Assembly: GCA_944384395.1 (NCBI GenBank)
Contig: CALWTD010000033.1
Coordinates: forward strand, 1-41,440
DNA length: 41,440 bases
From: an uncultured Clostridia bacterium
GTDB lineage: Bacteria > Bacillota > Clostridia > Christensenellales > UBA1242
Direction: 5' to 3'
Below, one piece after another: positions 8,692-18,661 of the stretch (position 1 is its first letter; every line of letters starts with the position of its first letter). Position numbers and translations under genes: made by a program. The notes below the pieces were generated by a model, which was given only the letters and a program-made list of their open reading frames with translations, had not been told where the DNA came from and searched no databases.

Positions 8692-9550
8692 TAGAGGAGT
8701 TTTTGATTTAAACTTTTCGGTAAAAAGCGGAGAAGTTTTTGGTTTTGTGGGAACAAACGGAAGTGGAAAAACAACAACAATAAGGCACATAATGGGTTTT
8801 AGTAAGCCTGACAAAGGTAGTTGCTATGTTAAAGGTTTAAATAGTTGGCAAAATGCTAGTGAGATAAAAAAATATGTTGAATACATACCCGGTGAAATTG
8901 CATTTCCAGATTTGCCAACAGGTACTATGTTTTTAAAAAATCAAGCCGAGCTTTTGGGTCTAAAAGATATGGCATACGCAAACGAGTTAATAAAAAAATT
9001 GCAATTAGACACCTCGGCAAATTTAAAACGAATGAGCAAGGGGATGAAACAAAAAACGGCAATAGTTGCCGGACTTATGGCTGATAAGGAAATTTTAATT
9101 TTGGACGAACCAACAACAGGACTTGATCCACTTATGCGAAATGTTTTTCTTGAAATTATTGAAAATGAAAAGAAAAAGGGCAAAACAATTTTAATGAGCA
9201 GTCAGATGTTTGACGAACTTGAAACCACTTGCGACCGTGTTGCACTAATATTTAATGGAAGAATAATTGATATTGCAGTTATTGACAACATAAAAAACTC
9301 TAAATTTATAAATTACAAAATTGAATTTAAAAGTGAAGAAGATTATAAGCATTTTAAAAAACTTAAATATGACATTATAAGAGACCAAGAAAAATATAAC
9401 CAAGTTACAATTAAAATTGAAAAAGATAAAGTTCAAAAACTTTTTAAGGCACTAACCAAATATGATGTAAAATTTATTTCGGAAATAAAAAATAGTTTGG
9501 AAAAATATTTTAAAGAAAAATTAAAAAAAGGAGAAGATAACAATGTTTAG
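8642..9550 (+). CDS. ABC transporter ATP-binding protein (second paralogue)
   Basis: The second nucleotide-binding subunit of the exporter, 302 residues from the ATG at 8642. That start is set by GGAGGT at 8629-8634 and by alignment with the first paralogue; the in-frame TTG at 8627 is too early. Walker A is GTNGSGKT (37-44), signature SKGMK (132-136), Walker B ILILDEPT (151-158). The H-loop position reads SSQ instead of SSH, so this site may hydrolyse ATP poorly, as in asymmetric ABC heterodimers (inference). It overlaps the permease gene by 8 bp. Confidence 0.92.
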   Translation: MNEIIRVENLTKDYKNNRGVFDLNFSVKSGEVFGFVGTNGSGKTTTIRHIMGFSKPDKGSCYVKGLNSWQNASEIKKYVEYIPGEIAFPDLPTGTMFLKNQAELLGLKDMAYANELIKKLQLDTSANLKRMSKGMKQKTAIVAGLMADKEILILDEPTTGLDPLMRNVFLEIIENEKKKGKTILMSSQMFDELETTCDRVALIFNGRIIDIAVIDNIKNSKFINYKIEFKSEEDYKHFKKLKYDIIRDQEKYNQVTIKIEKDKVQKLFKALTKYDVKFISEIKNSLEKYFKEKLKKGEDNNV

Positions 9551-11156
9551 TAAAGCACTTTTTAAACAATCGGCAAAAGCAAATTTTACAAAATGGTTGT
9601 TTGTTACAATTCCAACTTGTGTTATGCTTGCAATTGTTATTATTGTTTTGGGAAATTTGGGAATAAACGACATAAGAGATTCACTTAAAAATGTTTTTGT
9701 GCAAGCCGACCAAGAGTCATATTTAAAAGAAAATTCTGTTGATAGTTATGAGTTATATTTAACTACTTTAACAAATTACAACGATGTGTATAGTTTTGGT
9801 GCATTTTTAAACATACTTACCAACAATTATGATGAAAAAGTAACCGAATATGAAGCAACAAACGGAGTTGCGCCAAATAATGAAGCAAAACAAGAAATCA
9901 TTGCACAAGTTGCACAAGATTTTAGTGATTATGCAAGTTTTGTAGGCAAAACACCAGAAGAATTAAAGGCATTAGTAAGTCAAATTTTAAATTTTTATAT
10001 AAAAGACACAAGCGTTAAGGGTCAAAATTTACTTGACGCATATTTTCTTGACCAAGTATATTTGGGTGCTTACAATAATGAAATTGCAAAAGAAGATGTA
10101 ACACAACAGGAGGCACAAGACAAAGCAGAGCAAGCAAAGGTTATTGCACAAGATGCAATAAACAAATATAAAGAAGATTCTAGTGAGTCGGGTTATGTGT
10201 ATAATAGGGATAATTACCTTATCATTGCAAGAAATTATGTAAATACATTTATGTACGACACAATTTATGATATGCAAATAGAACATAGCAAAAACGAACA
10301 AGATGCAAAAGAATATGCCGTTTCAGTTAAGGTTATATCAAACTCCGCGATTTCAACCTATCAACTTTGGTTAAATGAATATGAAAGTGATGACCCTGAT
10401 AATGCAATAACAACTGAACAAATTGCACAGGCAAGAACTTATGCTTGTCAAAGTATATCAGACCAAATTCCAGAAAAAGTTGCAGTTGCACTTGAAGAAC
10501 TTGGAAATATGGACATATATGGACTTATAATTGGTTCGATATTTTATAGAATTGCAGGACTATTACTCCCTATGGTGTTTGTTATTATGACGGCAAATGG
10601 ACTACTTGCTGGTCAAGTTGATTCTGGTTCAATGGCATATGTGCTTTCAACTCCAATCAAAAGAAGAACTGTTACAGTAACTCAAATGGTTTATTTGTTA
10701 TTTGCATTATTTAGCATGTTTGCACTTTTAACTTGCGTTAGTGTGCTGGCAGTTTGGATTGTTGGTGGAAATAGTTTTGCAATAAATTATGGCGAAATTT
10801 TGTTGTTTAACTTGGGCGCATTTTTAACAATGTTTGCAATAGCAGGATACTGCTTTATGTGCTCTGCAATATTCAATAGAACAAAATACTCGTTAAGCAT
10901 TGGTGGGGGACTTACAATATTCTCACTTGTGTGTACAATTTTAGGACTTTTTGGTTCGGCAGTTGTGCCTTCGGCAATGAGAATTTCTGCAATGAATGTA
11001 TTTAATTACATTTCTTTAATTACACTTTTTGATACGGTTTCCATTTTGAACGGTTCACTTAGTTTCTTGTGGCAATTTGGTATACTGTTTGCAGTTGGTG
11101 TAATCACATTTATTATTGGTGTATTTAGATTTGATAAAAAAGATTTGCCTTTATAA
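9543..11156 (+). CDS. ABC-2 type exporter permease with large extracytoplasmic domain
   Basis: The membrane subunit for the two ATPases upstream (537 residues). One membrane helix (about 15-40) is followed by a soluble, helix-rich region of about 270 residues rich in Asp, Glu, Gln and Asn, then five or six membrane helices (about 325-530). A membrane half with a large outside loop after the first helix is known in ABC-2 permeases that export peptides or confer resistance, but no substrate can be named. RBS AGGAG precedes the ATG, which overlaps the previous stop. Confidence 0.88.
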   Translation: MFSKALFKQSAKANFTKWLFVTIPTCVMLAIVIIVLGNLGINDIRDSLKNVFVQADQESYLKENSVDSYELYLTTLTNYNDVYSFGAFLNILTNNYDEKVTEYEATNGVAPNNEAKQEIIAQVAQDFSDYASFVGKTPEELKALVSQILNFYIKDTSVKGQNLLDAYFLDQVYLGAYNNEIAKEDVTQQEAQDKAEQAKVIAQDAINKYKEDSSESGYVYNRDNYLIIARNYVNTFMYDTIYDMQIEHSKNEQDAKEYAVSVKVISNSAISTYQLWLNEYESDDPDNAITTEQIAQARTYACQSISDQIPEKVAVALEELGNMDIYGLIIGSIFYRIAGLLLPMVFVIMTANGLLAGQVDSGSMAYVLSTPIKRRTVTVTQMVYLLFALFSMFALLTCVSVLAVWIVGGNSFAINYGEILLFNLGAFLTMFAIAGYCFMCSAIFNRTKYSLSIGGGLTIFSLVCTILGLFGSAVVPSAMRISAMNVFNYISLITLFDTVSILNGSLSFLWQFGILFAVGVITFIIGVFRFDKKDLPL

Positions 11157-11165
11157 TTTAATGTT

Positions 11166-11196
11166 AAAAAATCATCACTTTTGTGGTGATTTTTTT
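11166..11196 (+). terminator. Intrinsic terminator after the ABC operon
   Basis: Stem AAATCATCAC / GTGGTGATTT (one G-U pair), TTTT loop, then a T run, 12 bp after the permease stop. Confidence 0.88.
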
Positions 11197-11232
11197 GTGT
11201 GTATTTGTTAATATATTTGACATACTAATTTT

Positions 11233-11421
11233 ATGGGTTATTTTTCTTATCATAACAAAACAATGTCAAAAATAAAAAACGGCGAACTTGAAAAGTTTGA
11301 GATTGTTGACGAATATCACGGAATTTCGCCTTGTTTAAAATTATATTTTAAAGACGGTAAAATTTATCCAATTAGAGAGCATATGTTCGATGAGTATTTT
11401 AAACTTTTAGAAATATATTAA
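11233..11421 (+). CDS. Small hypothetical protein (62 aa)
   Basis: I do not assign a family. The 62-residue product is soluble, mixed alpha/beta by eye, with an aromatic and basic N-terminus and no signal peptide or membrane helix. No Shine-Dalgarno is visible; CATACT at 11221-11226 would put a transcript start at the ATG itself, which suggests a leaderless message, though no good -35 accompanies it. It follows a terminator, so it must have its own promoter, and it ends tail to tail (3-bp overlap) with the DUF975-type gene. Confidence 0.6.
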   Translation: MGYFSYHNKTMSKIKNGELEKFEIVDEYHGISPCLKLYFKDGKIYPIREHMFDEYFKLLEIY

Positions 11422-12062
11422 AAATCTAATAGTGTAGTTTGGGCTTTTTTTAAATAATTATATTGTTTTTTTAATTCAATATAATACAAACATTTTGAAC
11501 ATTCAAAATAGTGCCACGAAAAAAATGACGAAATGCCTAAACTTAAAATTGACAAAATAAACCAACCTAAAAAGGACATATAAAGAAAAATAATTTCTTG
11601 TAGTCTTCCTTTTGTTAAGTTTATAGAAATGTTAAACGCGTCTTTTAATTTCATATCAGGATTTTCTGCAATAACATATGGCAGTGGGAAAAGATTAAAA
11701 TAAAACCATATGCCAGGCACTATAAAAATAAGCGAAAGTAAAAAAGTTATTATATTTAATAATAATTTAAAAAATATTCTTTTTATTGAAATATATGGGT
11801 GTTTTAAATAATAAAAATTTGTGTTTATGTTTTTGTTTGTGTTTTCAAAAATTTTAATGTATTTTCTTGCTCTATCTATTGTTAAAGGAAATAGTAGTGC
11901 AGATGTAAGTATTGAAATAATGCCAAATGTGGCAATCTTTATAATCCAATATAACGATTTTATAAAATAATAAAAAAAGTAAAAAACAATGTGATAATAT
12001 TTTCGTTTAAAAATCACATACTTTGCTCTTTTCTTTATGTTTACAATATCAATTTCTTGCAT
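11418..12062 (-). CDS. DUF975-type integral membrane protein
   Basis: A 214-residue membrane protein with four or more hydrophobic segments and the pattern of the DUF975 family, including the ending with SFFSWHYFECSKCLYY. Function unknown. The open frame extends to 12206, but those extra codons lie within the divergent U32 gene and look like noise, so I choose ATG at 12060-12062 (MQEIDIVNIKKRAK). No Shine-Dalgarno is visible before that start. It is transcribed away from the U32 gene. Confidence 0.75.
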   Translation of the reverse strand: MQEIDIVNIKKRAKYVIFKRKYYHIVFYFFYYFIKSLYWIIKIATFGIISILTSALLFPLTIDRARKYIKIFENTNKNINTNFYYLKHPYISIKRIFFKLLLNIITFLLSLIFIVPGIWFYFNLFPLPYVIAENPDMKLKDAFNISINLTKGRLQEIIFLYMSFLGWFILSILSLGISSFFSWHYFECSKCLYYIELKKQYNYLKKAQTTLLDF

Positions 12063-12111
12063 TATAATGTTATTAACATAATTTATTAAATAAATAACAA
12101 AAGGACAAAGT

Positions 12112-14265
12112 ATGGAAATTTTAGCACCTGTTGGAACACTTGAAAATTTAAAAATTGCAATAGCACATGGTGCCGATGCAGTATATTTTAGTGCTGGACA
12201 ATTCAACGCAAGAGCAAAGTGTCAAGATATAAATTTAGATAATTTGAAAGAATGTGTAAACTTTGCACATCTTTTTAATGTTAAGGTGTATTTAACAGTA
12301 AACACAATTATTAAAAATAGTGAAATAAACAATTTAATAAAATTTTTAGATTGTGCAGTAAATGCAAAAGTTGATGCATTTATAATTCAAGATTTAGCAG
12401 TATATTACATTTTAAAAAACAGGTATAGTGATGTTGTTATACACGCAAGTACTCAAATGGGTGTACACAATCTTGATGGTGCTAAATTTTTGGAGAAGTT
12501 AGGTTTTAAAAGGGTTGTGCTTGCAAGAGAAACAACTCTTGAAGATATTAAACTTATTCATAAATATACCAATCTTGAAATTGAATATTTTGTTCAGGGT
12601 GCTCTTTGCGTTGCCTTTTCGGGAAACTGTTATTTAAGTAGTATAGAAAACAACAAAAGTGGAAATCGTGGAGAATGTTTGCAATTATGTCGACTTAAAT
12701 ATAGTGCCTTTGATGATAATAAAGAAGTAAAAGATGGATATTTGCTTTCTCCAAGCGATTTGTGTTTAATTAAAAAATTAAACGAATTAGAAAACGCTGG
12801 AGTATGCTCGTTAAAAATTGAAGGAAGATTAAGGCGAGGTGCTTATGTTGCACAAGCGATAGATAGTTACAAAAAAGCATTATTTACAAATGTTAATTTA
12901 GATGAAGAAATTGAAAAATCGAAAAAGGTATTTAATCGTGGAAACTATAATCAAGGAAAATATCTTTACTGTGATAAAGATGTGATAAATCCAATATTTC
13001 AAAATCATATTGGTGTAAATATTGGAAAAGTTACAAGTGTTAAACCGTTTAAAAATTTATATAAAATTTGCATTTGTTCAAAAAATCACGAAATAGTTTT
13101 AAATGATGGATTAAAATTTATAAACGGAAACAATCAAGTAAGTGTTGGTGTTGGAAATGTTGATAAAAACGGCAACAAATATACCATTTATTCCATCAAA
13201 AAACCTAGCGTTGATTGTGATGTTTATTTAACTTGCGATTATAAGCAAGAAGAATATCTTTGCAACAAGCAACGAAAACTAAAAGTAGATGTTGTTGTAA
13301 ATTTGATTAGTGGAGAATTTGCACACATTCAACTTTGTTGCAACAATATAAAAGTAGATTATTATGGAGATAAAGTTGATACGGCAAAAAGTTGTCCTTT
13401 GAGTTGTGAAAATGTTAAAAACACTTTTAATAAAATAAATGATACCAATTTTGAAATTGCAAATATAAAAATAAATTTATCAAACGCTTTTGTTGTAAAA
13501 TCAAAATTAAATAGTTATAAACGTCAAGCATTTATGTTGTTGCAAGAAAAAATAATTGAAAATTATAATAAAAATATAAAATCAAAAATAAAAAACGAAT
13601 TTAGTTTAGAAAATATAAACAAAAAATATACAGAAAAAAAAGAAAATTATTATATTTTTAATGATAAAAATCAAATAAAAAATATAAATAGTGAAAATAA
13701 TATATTTATTTATTCGCCATTAAATTACCAAAATGAAATAATAAAAAAAGAAATAAATTTAATTCCAAAAAATTATGAATTATATTTGAATTTACCAACA
13801 GTTGCGAATTATAAAGATATAGAAATAATTGATGAAATATTAAAAGAAAATTCAAGATTTGTTGGAGTTATGATAAATAATTATTGGGGAATGAAATATT
13901 GTAAAAAATATAAAACTATTTTATCTTATACAATGAATATTGCAAATGATATTGCAAAAAATATTTTGTTAGAGTATGCTGATGATTTTATTCAAACAAT
14001 AGAGCCAAAACTCGCAAAAGATTTTTTTAGTGGAGTTGCATACTCGGGTAAGGCAAGTTTAATGACCTTTGTACACTGTCCACAAAAAACATGCTTTAAA
14101 AAACAATGCTCAAAAGATTGTGTTTTTAACAATATAACATACAAAAGTGAAAGTGGAAAAAGTTATCAAATAAGGCGAACAAAAATTGCCTATTGTTATT
14201 TTGAGTTGTTAAAAAATTTGTATATAAATAATAACCAAGCAAGACAGTGTAAAGATTTAAGATAA
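12112..14265 (+). CDS. U32 family peptidase / rRNA or tRNA hydroxylation factor
   Basis: The U32 family was first described as collagenase-like peptidases; characterised bacterial members (TrhP, RlhA) are needed for tRNA U34 or 23S rRNA C2501 hydroxylation. The N-terminal domain has the signature EYFVQGALCVAFSGNCYLSS (158-177), with Cys166, 173, 189 and 193 as likely Fe-S ligands. The protein is long (717 residues), and its C-terminal half is Lys/Asn-rich and ends with another Cys cluster near 660-675. Length and architecture resemble RlhA more than the short forms, but I do not name a substrate. RBS AAGGA at 12101-12105. Confidence 0.85.
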   Translation: MEILAPVGTLENLKIAIAHGADAVYFSAGQFNARAKCQDINLDNLKECVNFAHLFNVKVYLTVNTIIKNSEINNLIKFLDCAVNAKVDAFIIQDLAVYYILKNRYSDVVIHASTQMGVHNLDGAKFLEKLGFKRVVLARETTLEDIKLIHKYTNLEIEYFVQGALCVAFSGNCYLSSIENNKSGNRGECLQLCRLKYSAFDDNKEVKDGYLLSPSDLCLIKKLNELENAGVCSLKIEGRLRRGAYVAQAIDSYKKALFTNVNLDEEIEKSKKVFNRGNYNQGKYLYCDKDVINPIFQNHIGVNIGKVTSVKPFKNLYKICICSKNHEIVLNDGLKFINGNNQVSVGVGNVDKNGNKYTIYSIKKPSVDCDVYLTCDYKQEEYLCNKQRKLKVDVVVNLISGEFAHIQLCCNNIKVDYYGDKVDTAKSCPLSCENVKNTFNKINDTNFEIANIKINLSNAFVVKSKLNSYKRQAFMLLQEKIIENYNKNIKSKIKNEFSLENINKKYTEKKENYYIFNDKNQIKNINSENNIFIYSPLNYQNEIIKKEINLIPKNYELYLNLPTVANYKDIEIIDEILKENSRFVGVMINNYWGMKYCKKYKTILSYTMNIANDIAKNILLEYADDFIQTIEPKLAKDFFSGVAYSGKASLMTFVHCPQKTCFKKQCSKDCVFNNITYKSESGKSYQIRRTKIAYCYFELLKNLYINNNQARQCKDLR

Positions 14266-14289
14266 ATTTTTATAGATTTAATAAAAATA

Positions 14290-14319
14290 TTGAAATTTTA
14301 TTCACAGTTGTGATATAAT
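14290..14319 (+). promoter_or_regulatory. Promoter of typA operon
   Basis: TTGAAA (14290-14295), an 18-bp spacer, and TGA-TATAAT (14311-14319) give a strong sigma-A type promoter with an extended -10, 29 bp before the start codon. Confidence 0.8.
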
Positions 14320-14347
14320 CTTTTGTTTAAAAATATAAGAGGTAAAA

Positions 14348-16186
14348 ATGACAAACGAGAAAATTAGAAATGTAGCGATTATTGCTCATGTTGATCACGG
14401 CAAAACATCACTTGTAAATGAAATGCTTAAACAAGGAAATGTGTTTAGAGACAATCAAGTGGTTGAAGATAGAGTAATGGATAGCAATGCACTTGAAAGA
14501 GAAAGAGGAATAACAATTTTGTCAAAAAATGCAAGTTGCGAATATAAAGGTGTAAAAATAAATGTTATTGACACTCCGGGACACGCCGATTTTGGTGGAG
14601 AAGTTGAAAGAGTTTTAAAAATGGTGGACGGAGTTTTACTTGTTGTTGATGCATTTGAAGGACCAATGCCGCAAACAAGATTTGTTTTGGAAAAAGCACT
14701 TGCGTTAAATTTAAAAGTTGTTGTTGTTGTAAACAAAATGGACAGGCCAGACGAAAGAGCAAAAGAAGTTGTTGATGAAGTTTTGGAATTATTTATGGAC
14801 CTTAATGCAAACGATGAGCAACTTGATTCTCCTTTTGTGTTTGCTTCGGCAAGAGATGGAAGTGCAAGTTTGAGTGTAGATGAAAAAGGAATAAATTTTG
14901 CTCCACTTTTTGAAACAATTTTATCACACATTCCTGCACCAAGTGGCGACGAAAATGCTCCTCTTAGTATTCTTGTCTCTTCTGCAGAGCACAACGACTA
15001 TGTTGGCAAACTTGCTATTGGGAAAATAGAAAGAGGAAATATTAAAGTTGGTGACCAAGTTGTTGTTTGCAACTATTATGACAAAGCCAAAAACGTTAAA
15101 AATAAGGTTGTTTCGTTGTTTGTTTATCAAGGATTAAAAAGGGTGCCAACAGACAGTGCACAAATGGGAGATATTGTGTGTGTTGCAGGACTCGAAAATG
15201 TTATGATTGGCGATACAATTTGTTCGCCACTTGATGTATCACCACAAGAGTTTGTACAAATTGCAGAACCAAGTGTGGAAATGACATTTATGGTAAATGA
15301 TAGTCCTTTTGCAGGAAAGGAAGGCAAATTTGTTACAAGCAGACATTTAAGAGATAGATTGTATAAAGAAGCAGTTAAAGACCTTTCACTTCGTGTTTCA
15401 GACGGAAGCACTGCTGAATCATTTACAGTTGCAGGACGTGGCGAAATGCACCTAAGTATTTTGATTGAAAATATGCGTAGAGATGGCTATGAATTTCAAG
15501 TTAGTATGCCAAGAGTAAGATTTAAAACGATTGATGGCAAAAAATGTGAGCCAATTGATATATTGACATTAGATGTTCCTGACGATTGCGTTGGAACTGT
15601 TATGAACAAAATGGGTATAAGAAAAGGCGAACTTATTCACATGACTCCAAAACAATCAAGAATGAAAATGGAATTCTATATTCCAGAGCGTGGACTTTTT
15701 GGTTTTAAAAGTGAACTTTTAACAGACACAAAAGGTGAAGGTATAATGAACACTGTCTTTCATGATTATGAACCATTTAAGGGAGAAATTGATAGAAGAG
15801 TTTATGGTTCACTCATTGCTTTTGAAACAGGAGAATCAATCGTTTACGGACTCTTTAACGCACAAGAAAGAGGCGAACTCTTTATTGGAGCAGGTGTGCC
15901 TGTTTATGCTGGTATGGTTGTTGGTAGAAATCCAAAGGGCGAAGATTTGGTTGTTAATGTTTGCAAAAGAAAACATTTGTCAAATTGTCGTTCTAGTGCT
16001 GCCGATGATGCACTTAGACTTGAAACTCCAATTGTTATGAGTTTGGAAGATTGCTTGGAATTTTTGGCTGATGATGAAATAATGGAAGTAACTCCAAAAA
16101 GTATTAGAATCAGAAAAAAAATACTAGACCACAACATGAGACTTCGTGAAAGAGGAAAATTGCTTAGGGGAGAATTAAATGAGTAA
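14348..16186 (+). CDS. typA: Ribosome-associated GTPase TypA/BipA
   Basis: A translational GTPase of the EF-G family that binds the 70S ribosome and assists large-subunit assembly, especially under stress or cold. All G motifs are present: AHVDHGKT (13-20), RERGIT (51-56), DTPGH (75-79), NKMD (129-132). Domains II, III and V and the TypA C-terminal domain follow, for a normal length of 612 residues. RBS AGAGG at 14338-14342. The last 8 bp overlap the next small gene, which implies translational coupling towards dnaB. Confidence 0.97.
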   Translation: MTNEKIRNVAIIAHVDHGKTSLVNEMLKQGNVFRDNQVVEDRVMDSNALERERGITILSKNASCEYKGVKINVIDTPGHADFGGEVERVLKMVDGVLLVVDAFEGPMPQTRFVLEKALALNLKVVVVVNKMDRPDERAKEVVDEVLELFMDLNANDEQLDSPFVFASARDGSASLSVDEKGINFAPLFETILSHIPAPSGDENAPLSILVSSAEHNDYVGKLAIGKIERGNIKVGDQVVVCNYYDKAKNVKNKVVSLFVYQGLKRVPTDSAQMGDIVCVAGLENVMIGDTICSPLDVSPQEFVQIAEPSVEMTFMVNDSPFAGKEGKFVTSRHLRDRLYKEAVKDLSLRVSDGSTAESFTVAGRGEMHLSILIENMRRDGYEFQVSMPRVRFKTIDGKKCEPIDILTLDVPDDCVGTVMNKMGIRKGELIHMTPKQSRMKMEFYIPERGLFGFKSELLTDTKGEGIMNTVFHDYEPFKGEIDRRVYGSLIAFETGESIVYGLFNAQERGELFIGAGVPVYAGMVVGRNPKGEDLVVNVCKRKHLSNCRSSAADDALRLETPIVMSLEDCLEFLADDEIMEVTPKSIRIRKKILDHNMRLRERGKLLRGELNE

Positions 16187-16463
16187 AAAACCAAATTTAA
16201 ACCTAAAAAGACAACAGGCAAAAGATTATAAAAAAATGTTAAAGCGTATGTGGATTTGTGTTGGGTGTTTAATACCCGTAATTTTGATAATCACATATCT
16301 TTTTGCAGTGTTTAATTTTCCTGTTTGGCTTGCAATATTTTTAAATGTTGTTATTGGTGGTTTTATTTGTTTACTTGTTTATATAATTTTTGATAGAATA
16401 GAAGAAAAGAAAAAACTAAAAGATTTGTTAGAACCAAATGATGAAGATCCATTTTCTAACTAA
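16179..16463 (+). CDS. Small two-helix membrane protein
   Basis: A 94-residue protein with a basic N-terminus, two hydrophobic helices (about 25-46 and 50-72) and an acidic C-terminal tail; family not recognised. AGGGGAG lies just before the ATG, which overlaps the typA stop, and the gene ends 12 bp before dnaB. The middle place in a typA-dnaB operon hints at no specific role; both tails would face the cytoplasm. Confidence 0.8.
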   Translation: MSKKPNLNLKRQQAKDYKKMLKRMWICVGCLIPVILIITYLFAVFNFPVWLAIFLNVVIGGFICLLVYIIFDRIEEKKKLKDLLEPNDEDPFSN

Positions 16464-16475
16464 AAGGGGTAATGT

Positions 16476-17954
16476 ATGGCTAATAATATTGTAAAAATGA
16501 TGCCACATAGCATTGAAGCAGAGCAGTCTGTTCTTGGTTGTATGCTAATAAATTGTGATGTTGTTCCCAAAATTGCTTCAAATTTAAAAGTCGACGACTT
16601 TTATATTGAGGCAAACAAAGTTATTTATGAAAATATGCTTTCTTTGTATGCTAGCAATCAACCAATAGATTTTGTTACAATAACCGATAAACTTGATAAA
16701 GCGAACTCGCTTGATAGTGTTGGTGGAGTTGAATATATTACAACGCTTGCAAACTCACTACCAAGTGCAGTAAATTATAAAGTTTACATGGAAATTGTAA
16801 AGCGTGATTCACTTAATAGAGCACTTATAAATGTTTCGCAAAAAATTGCAGAAAAAGCATATAATTGCGAAGATGGAAGCGAATCTTTATCATATGCAGA
16901 AGGACTTATATATCAACTTGCACAAAACGAACAAAATAGCGACCTTGAACACATCAGTCCTGCACTTAATTTAGCAATAAAAAATATGGACGAAATTGCA
17001 AAAAATGGTGGAAAAATTAAAGGTATTTCAACAGGAATTACAGAATTTGATCAACTTACAAACGGATTGCAAAATTCTGATTTAATTCTTCTTGCTGCTC
17101 GTCCCGGAGTTGGTAAAACTTCTTTTGCACTAAACATTGCCATAAATTCGGCACTTGAACAAAAAAAGACTTGTGCAATCTTTTCACTTGAAATGCCAAA
17201 AATTCAACTTGCTCAAAGAGCAATTTGCTCGGTTGCAAAAGTCAGTATGTCAAAGGCAAAAAAAGGCACACTTAATAATGATGATTGGAAATATGTTTGG
17301 CTTGCAAATAAAAAACTTAGCGAAGCAAATATATACATAGATGACTCAACAATGAACACTCCAATGGATATTCTGGACAAGTGTAGAAGACTAAAAAGAG
17401 AAAAAGGCTTGGACATTGTTGTTATTGACTATTTGCAACTTATGAGTGGCGTATCTAAAAAAACTGATAATCGTCAACAAGAAATAAGCGAAATTACAAG
17501 ATATTTAAAGATAACTGCCAAAGAGTTGAATGTTCCAATCATACTTTTGTCGCAATTATCTCGTGCTATTGAACAAAGAAAAGACCACAAACCAATGCTT
17601 AGCGACCTTAGAGAAAGTGGTGCAATTGAACAAGATGCCGATATTGTTTTGTTTATTGATAATCCTGACAAATATAATGATATTGTAAACCCAAACGAAC
17701 CTGGAATTTGTGAGTTGGTTGTTGCAAAGCACAGAAATGGTGAACTTGCCAACATAAAAATTAGATGGATAGGCGAGTACACTGCATTTGTTGACCCTGA
17801 TAAAAAAATAGGCAGAAAAGATTATGGTGATGCTGTTAAAGTTGTGCCAGATGAAGCGTTTGGTGGAGCACCAGACTTGCCAAGTGATGAAGATTTAAAA
17901 GATATGAATTTTGATGAGATTGCAACAGCATTCAACGACAAAGATATAAAATAA
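16476..17954 (+). CDS. dnaB: Replicative DNA helicase DnaB
   Basis: The hexameric 5'-3' helicase that opens the replication fork (DnaC in Bacillus naming). The N-terminal collar domain (about 1-115) is followed by the RecA-like motor: Walker A ARPGVGKTS (208-216), Walker B DIVVIDYLQLM (313-323), and the arginine-finger region downstream. The length, 492 residues, is slightly over the usual 440-460 because of an acidic C-terminal tail. RBS AAGGGG precedes the ATG. No intein is seen. Last gene of the typA operon. Confidence 0.96.
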   Translation: MANNIVKMMPHSIEAEQSVLGCMLINCDVVPKIASNLKVDDFYIEANKVIYENMLSLYASNQPIDFVTITDKLDKANSLDSVGGVEYITTLANSLPSAVNYKVYMEIVKRDSLNRALINVSQKIAEKAYNCEDGSESLSYAEGLIYQLAQNEQNSDLEHISPALNLAIKNMDEIAKNGGKIKGISTGITEFDQLTNGLQNSDLILLAARPGVGKTSFALNIAINSALEQKKTCAIFSLEMPKIQLAQRAICSVAKVSMSKAKKGTLNNDDWKYVWLANKKLSEANIYIDDSTMNTPMDILDKCRRLKREKGLDIVVIDYLQLMSGVSKKTDNRQQEISEITRYLKITAKELNVPIILLSQLSRAIEQRKDHKPMLSDLRESGAIEQDADIVLFIDNPDKYNDIVNPNEPGICELVVAKHRNGELANIKIRWIGEYTAFVDPDKKIGRKDYGDAVKVVPDEAFGGAPDLPSDEDLKDMNFDEIATAFNDKDIK

Positions 17955-17957
17955 ACA

Positions 17958-17986
17958 AAAAAACTCTATTATCAATAGAGTTTTTT
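17958..17986. terminator. Bidirectional terminator after dnaB
   Basis: A 13-bp stem (AAAAAACTCTATT / AATAGAGTTTTTT) with an ATC loop, T-rich on both strands, lies between dnaB and the convergent gene. Confidence 0.92.
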
Positions 17987-17997
17987 GTGTTTTATAT

Positions 17998-18390
17998 TTA
18001 ATTAAAAAGTGTGTTATATAGTTCAGTGCAAGCATTTAATGTTTTTGCAAGTTTTGTAAGAATTGCTTGTTTTAACGAATTTGTTTCGTTTTCATTTTCC
18101 ATAGAAACAAGTGTACCGGCACTATGACACGCATCATTTAGTAGTGATGCAAGATTTAACGATGAAATATCATAATCATCACTGTCTAAAACAGGCGAAG
18201 AACAAAGTTCTTTAATTTCGTTAAATGTGTCATTAACTAGTGTGTTTAAAATGTCTTTCACTTGCAAAAAGTATTTTTGTGATAAAGTTAAATCCCCATC
18301 ATCAATTGCAATTTGACTAAGTATTAAAAGTTTTGAACATTCATTTGCGTTTTCAATTAATTCGCAATACATTTTTATATTTTCGTTCAT
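17998..18390 (-). CDS. Hypothetical helical protein (130 aa)
   Basis: Not recognised. The 130-residue product is acidic, predicted almost all helical, without a signal peptide or membrane segment. The pattern of about three long helices is reminiscent of four-helix-bundle cytoplasmic proteins. A GGAGG lies seven bases upstream, and a good minus-strand promoter (TTTACA 18441-18436, 18-bp spacer, TATACT 18417-18412) gives a short leader, so it is very likely a real single-gene unit. Confidence 0.7.
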   Translation of the reverse strand: MNENIKMYCELIENANECSKLLILSQIAIDDGDLTLSQKYFLQVKDILNTLVNDTFNEIKELCSSPVLDSDDYDISSLNLASLLNDACHSAGTLVSMENENETNSLKQAILTKLAKTLNACTELYNTLFN

Positions 18391-18492
18391 TTTTCCTCCA
18401 TTAACAAGTTAAGTATATAATTATAAAAAAAAATTGTAAATTAAAATGAATAATAAAATAAAAATTACAAATCATAACTATGGAGGTTAAAT

Positions 18493-18654
18493 ATGGATAA
18501 TACAGCATACAGACCAGGGGAACAAGCCCCAGAAAGTGGAAATTACACTTGTTATGATGAAAATGGAAACTGTGGCGGAAGTGTTTATCTTGAAAAAGGT
18601 CAAAGATTTCCTGCAACACAACACAGTGGAAGCACATACAAAAAAGAAAACTAA
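18493..18654 (+). CDS. YjzC-like small protein (53 aa)
   Basis: A 53-codon gene with GGAGG at 18482-18486, ending at TAA 18652-18654. The product begins MDNTAYRPGEQAPESGNY and ends with a YLEKGQRFPATQ-type motif. This matches the layout of the YjzC family of small Firmicute proteins (RPGQ-AP near the start, EKG-RFP near the end) of unknown function. Two Cys (20 and 27) are present. It is divergent from the helical protein at 17998-18390 and followed by a hairpin with a T run. Confidence 0.75.
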   Translation: MDNTAYRPGEQAPESGNYTCYDENGNCGGSVYLEKGQRFPATQHSGSTYKKEN

Positions 18655-18661
18655 ATAAAAA

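Noticed and set aside
12063..12206. N-terminal extension of the DUF975-type protein
   Set aside because: Those codons lie on the opposite strand of the U32 gene's conserved N-terminus and give an amino acid composition unlike the rest.
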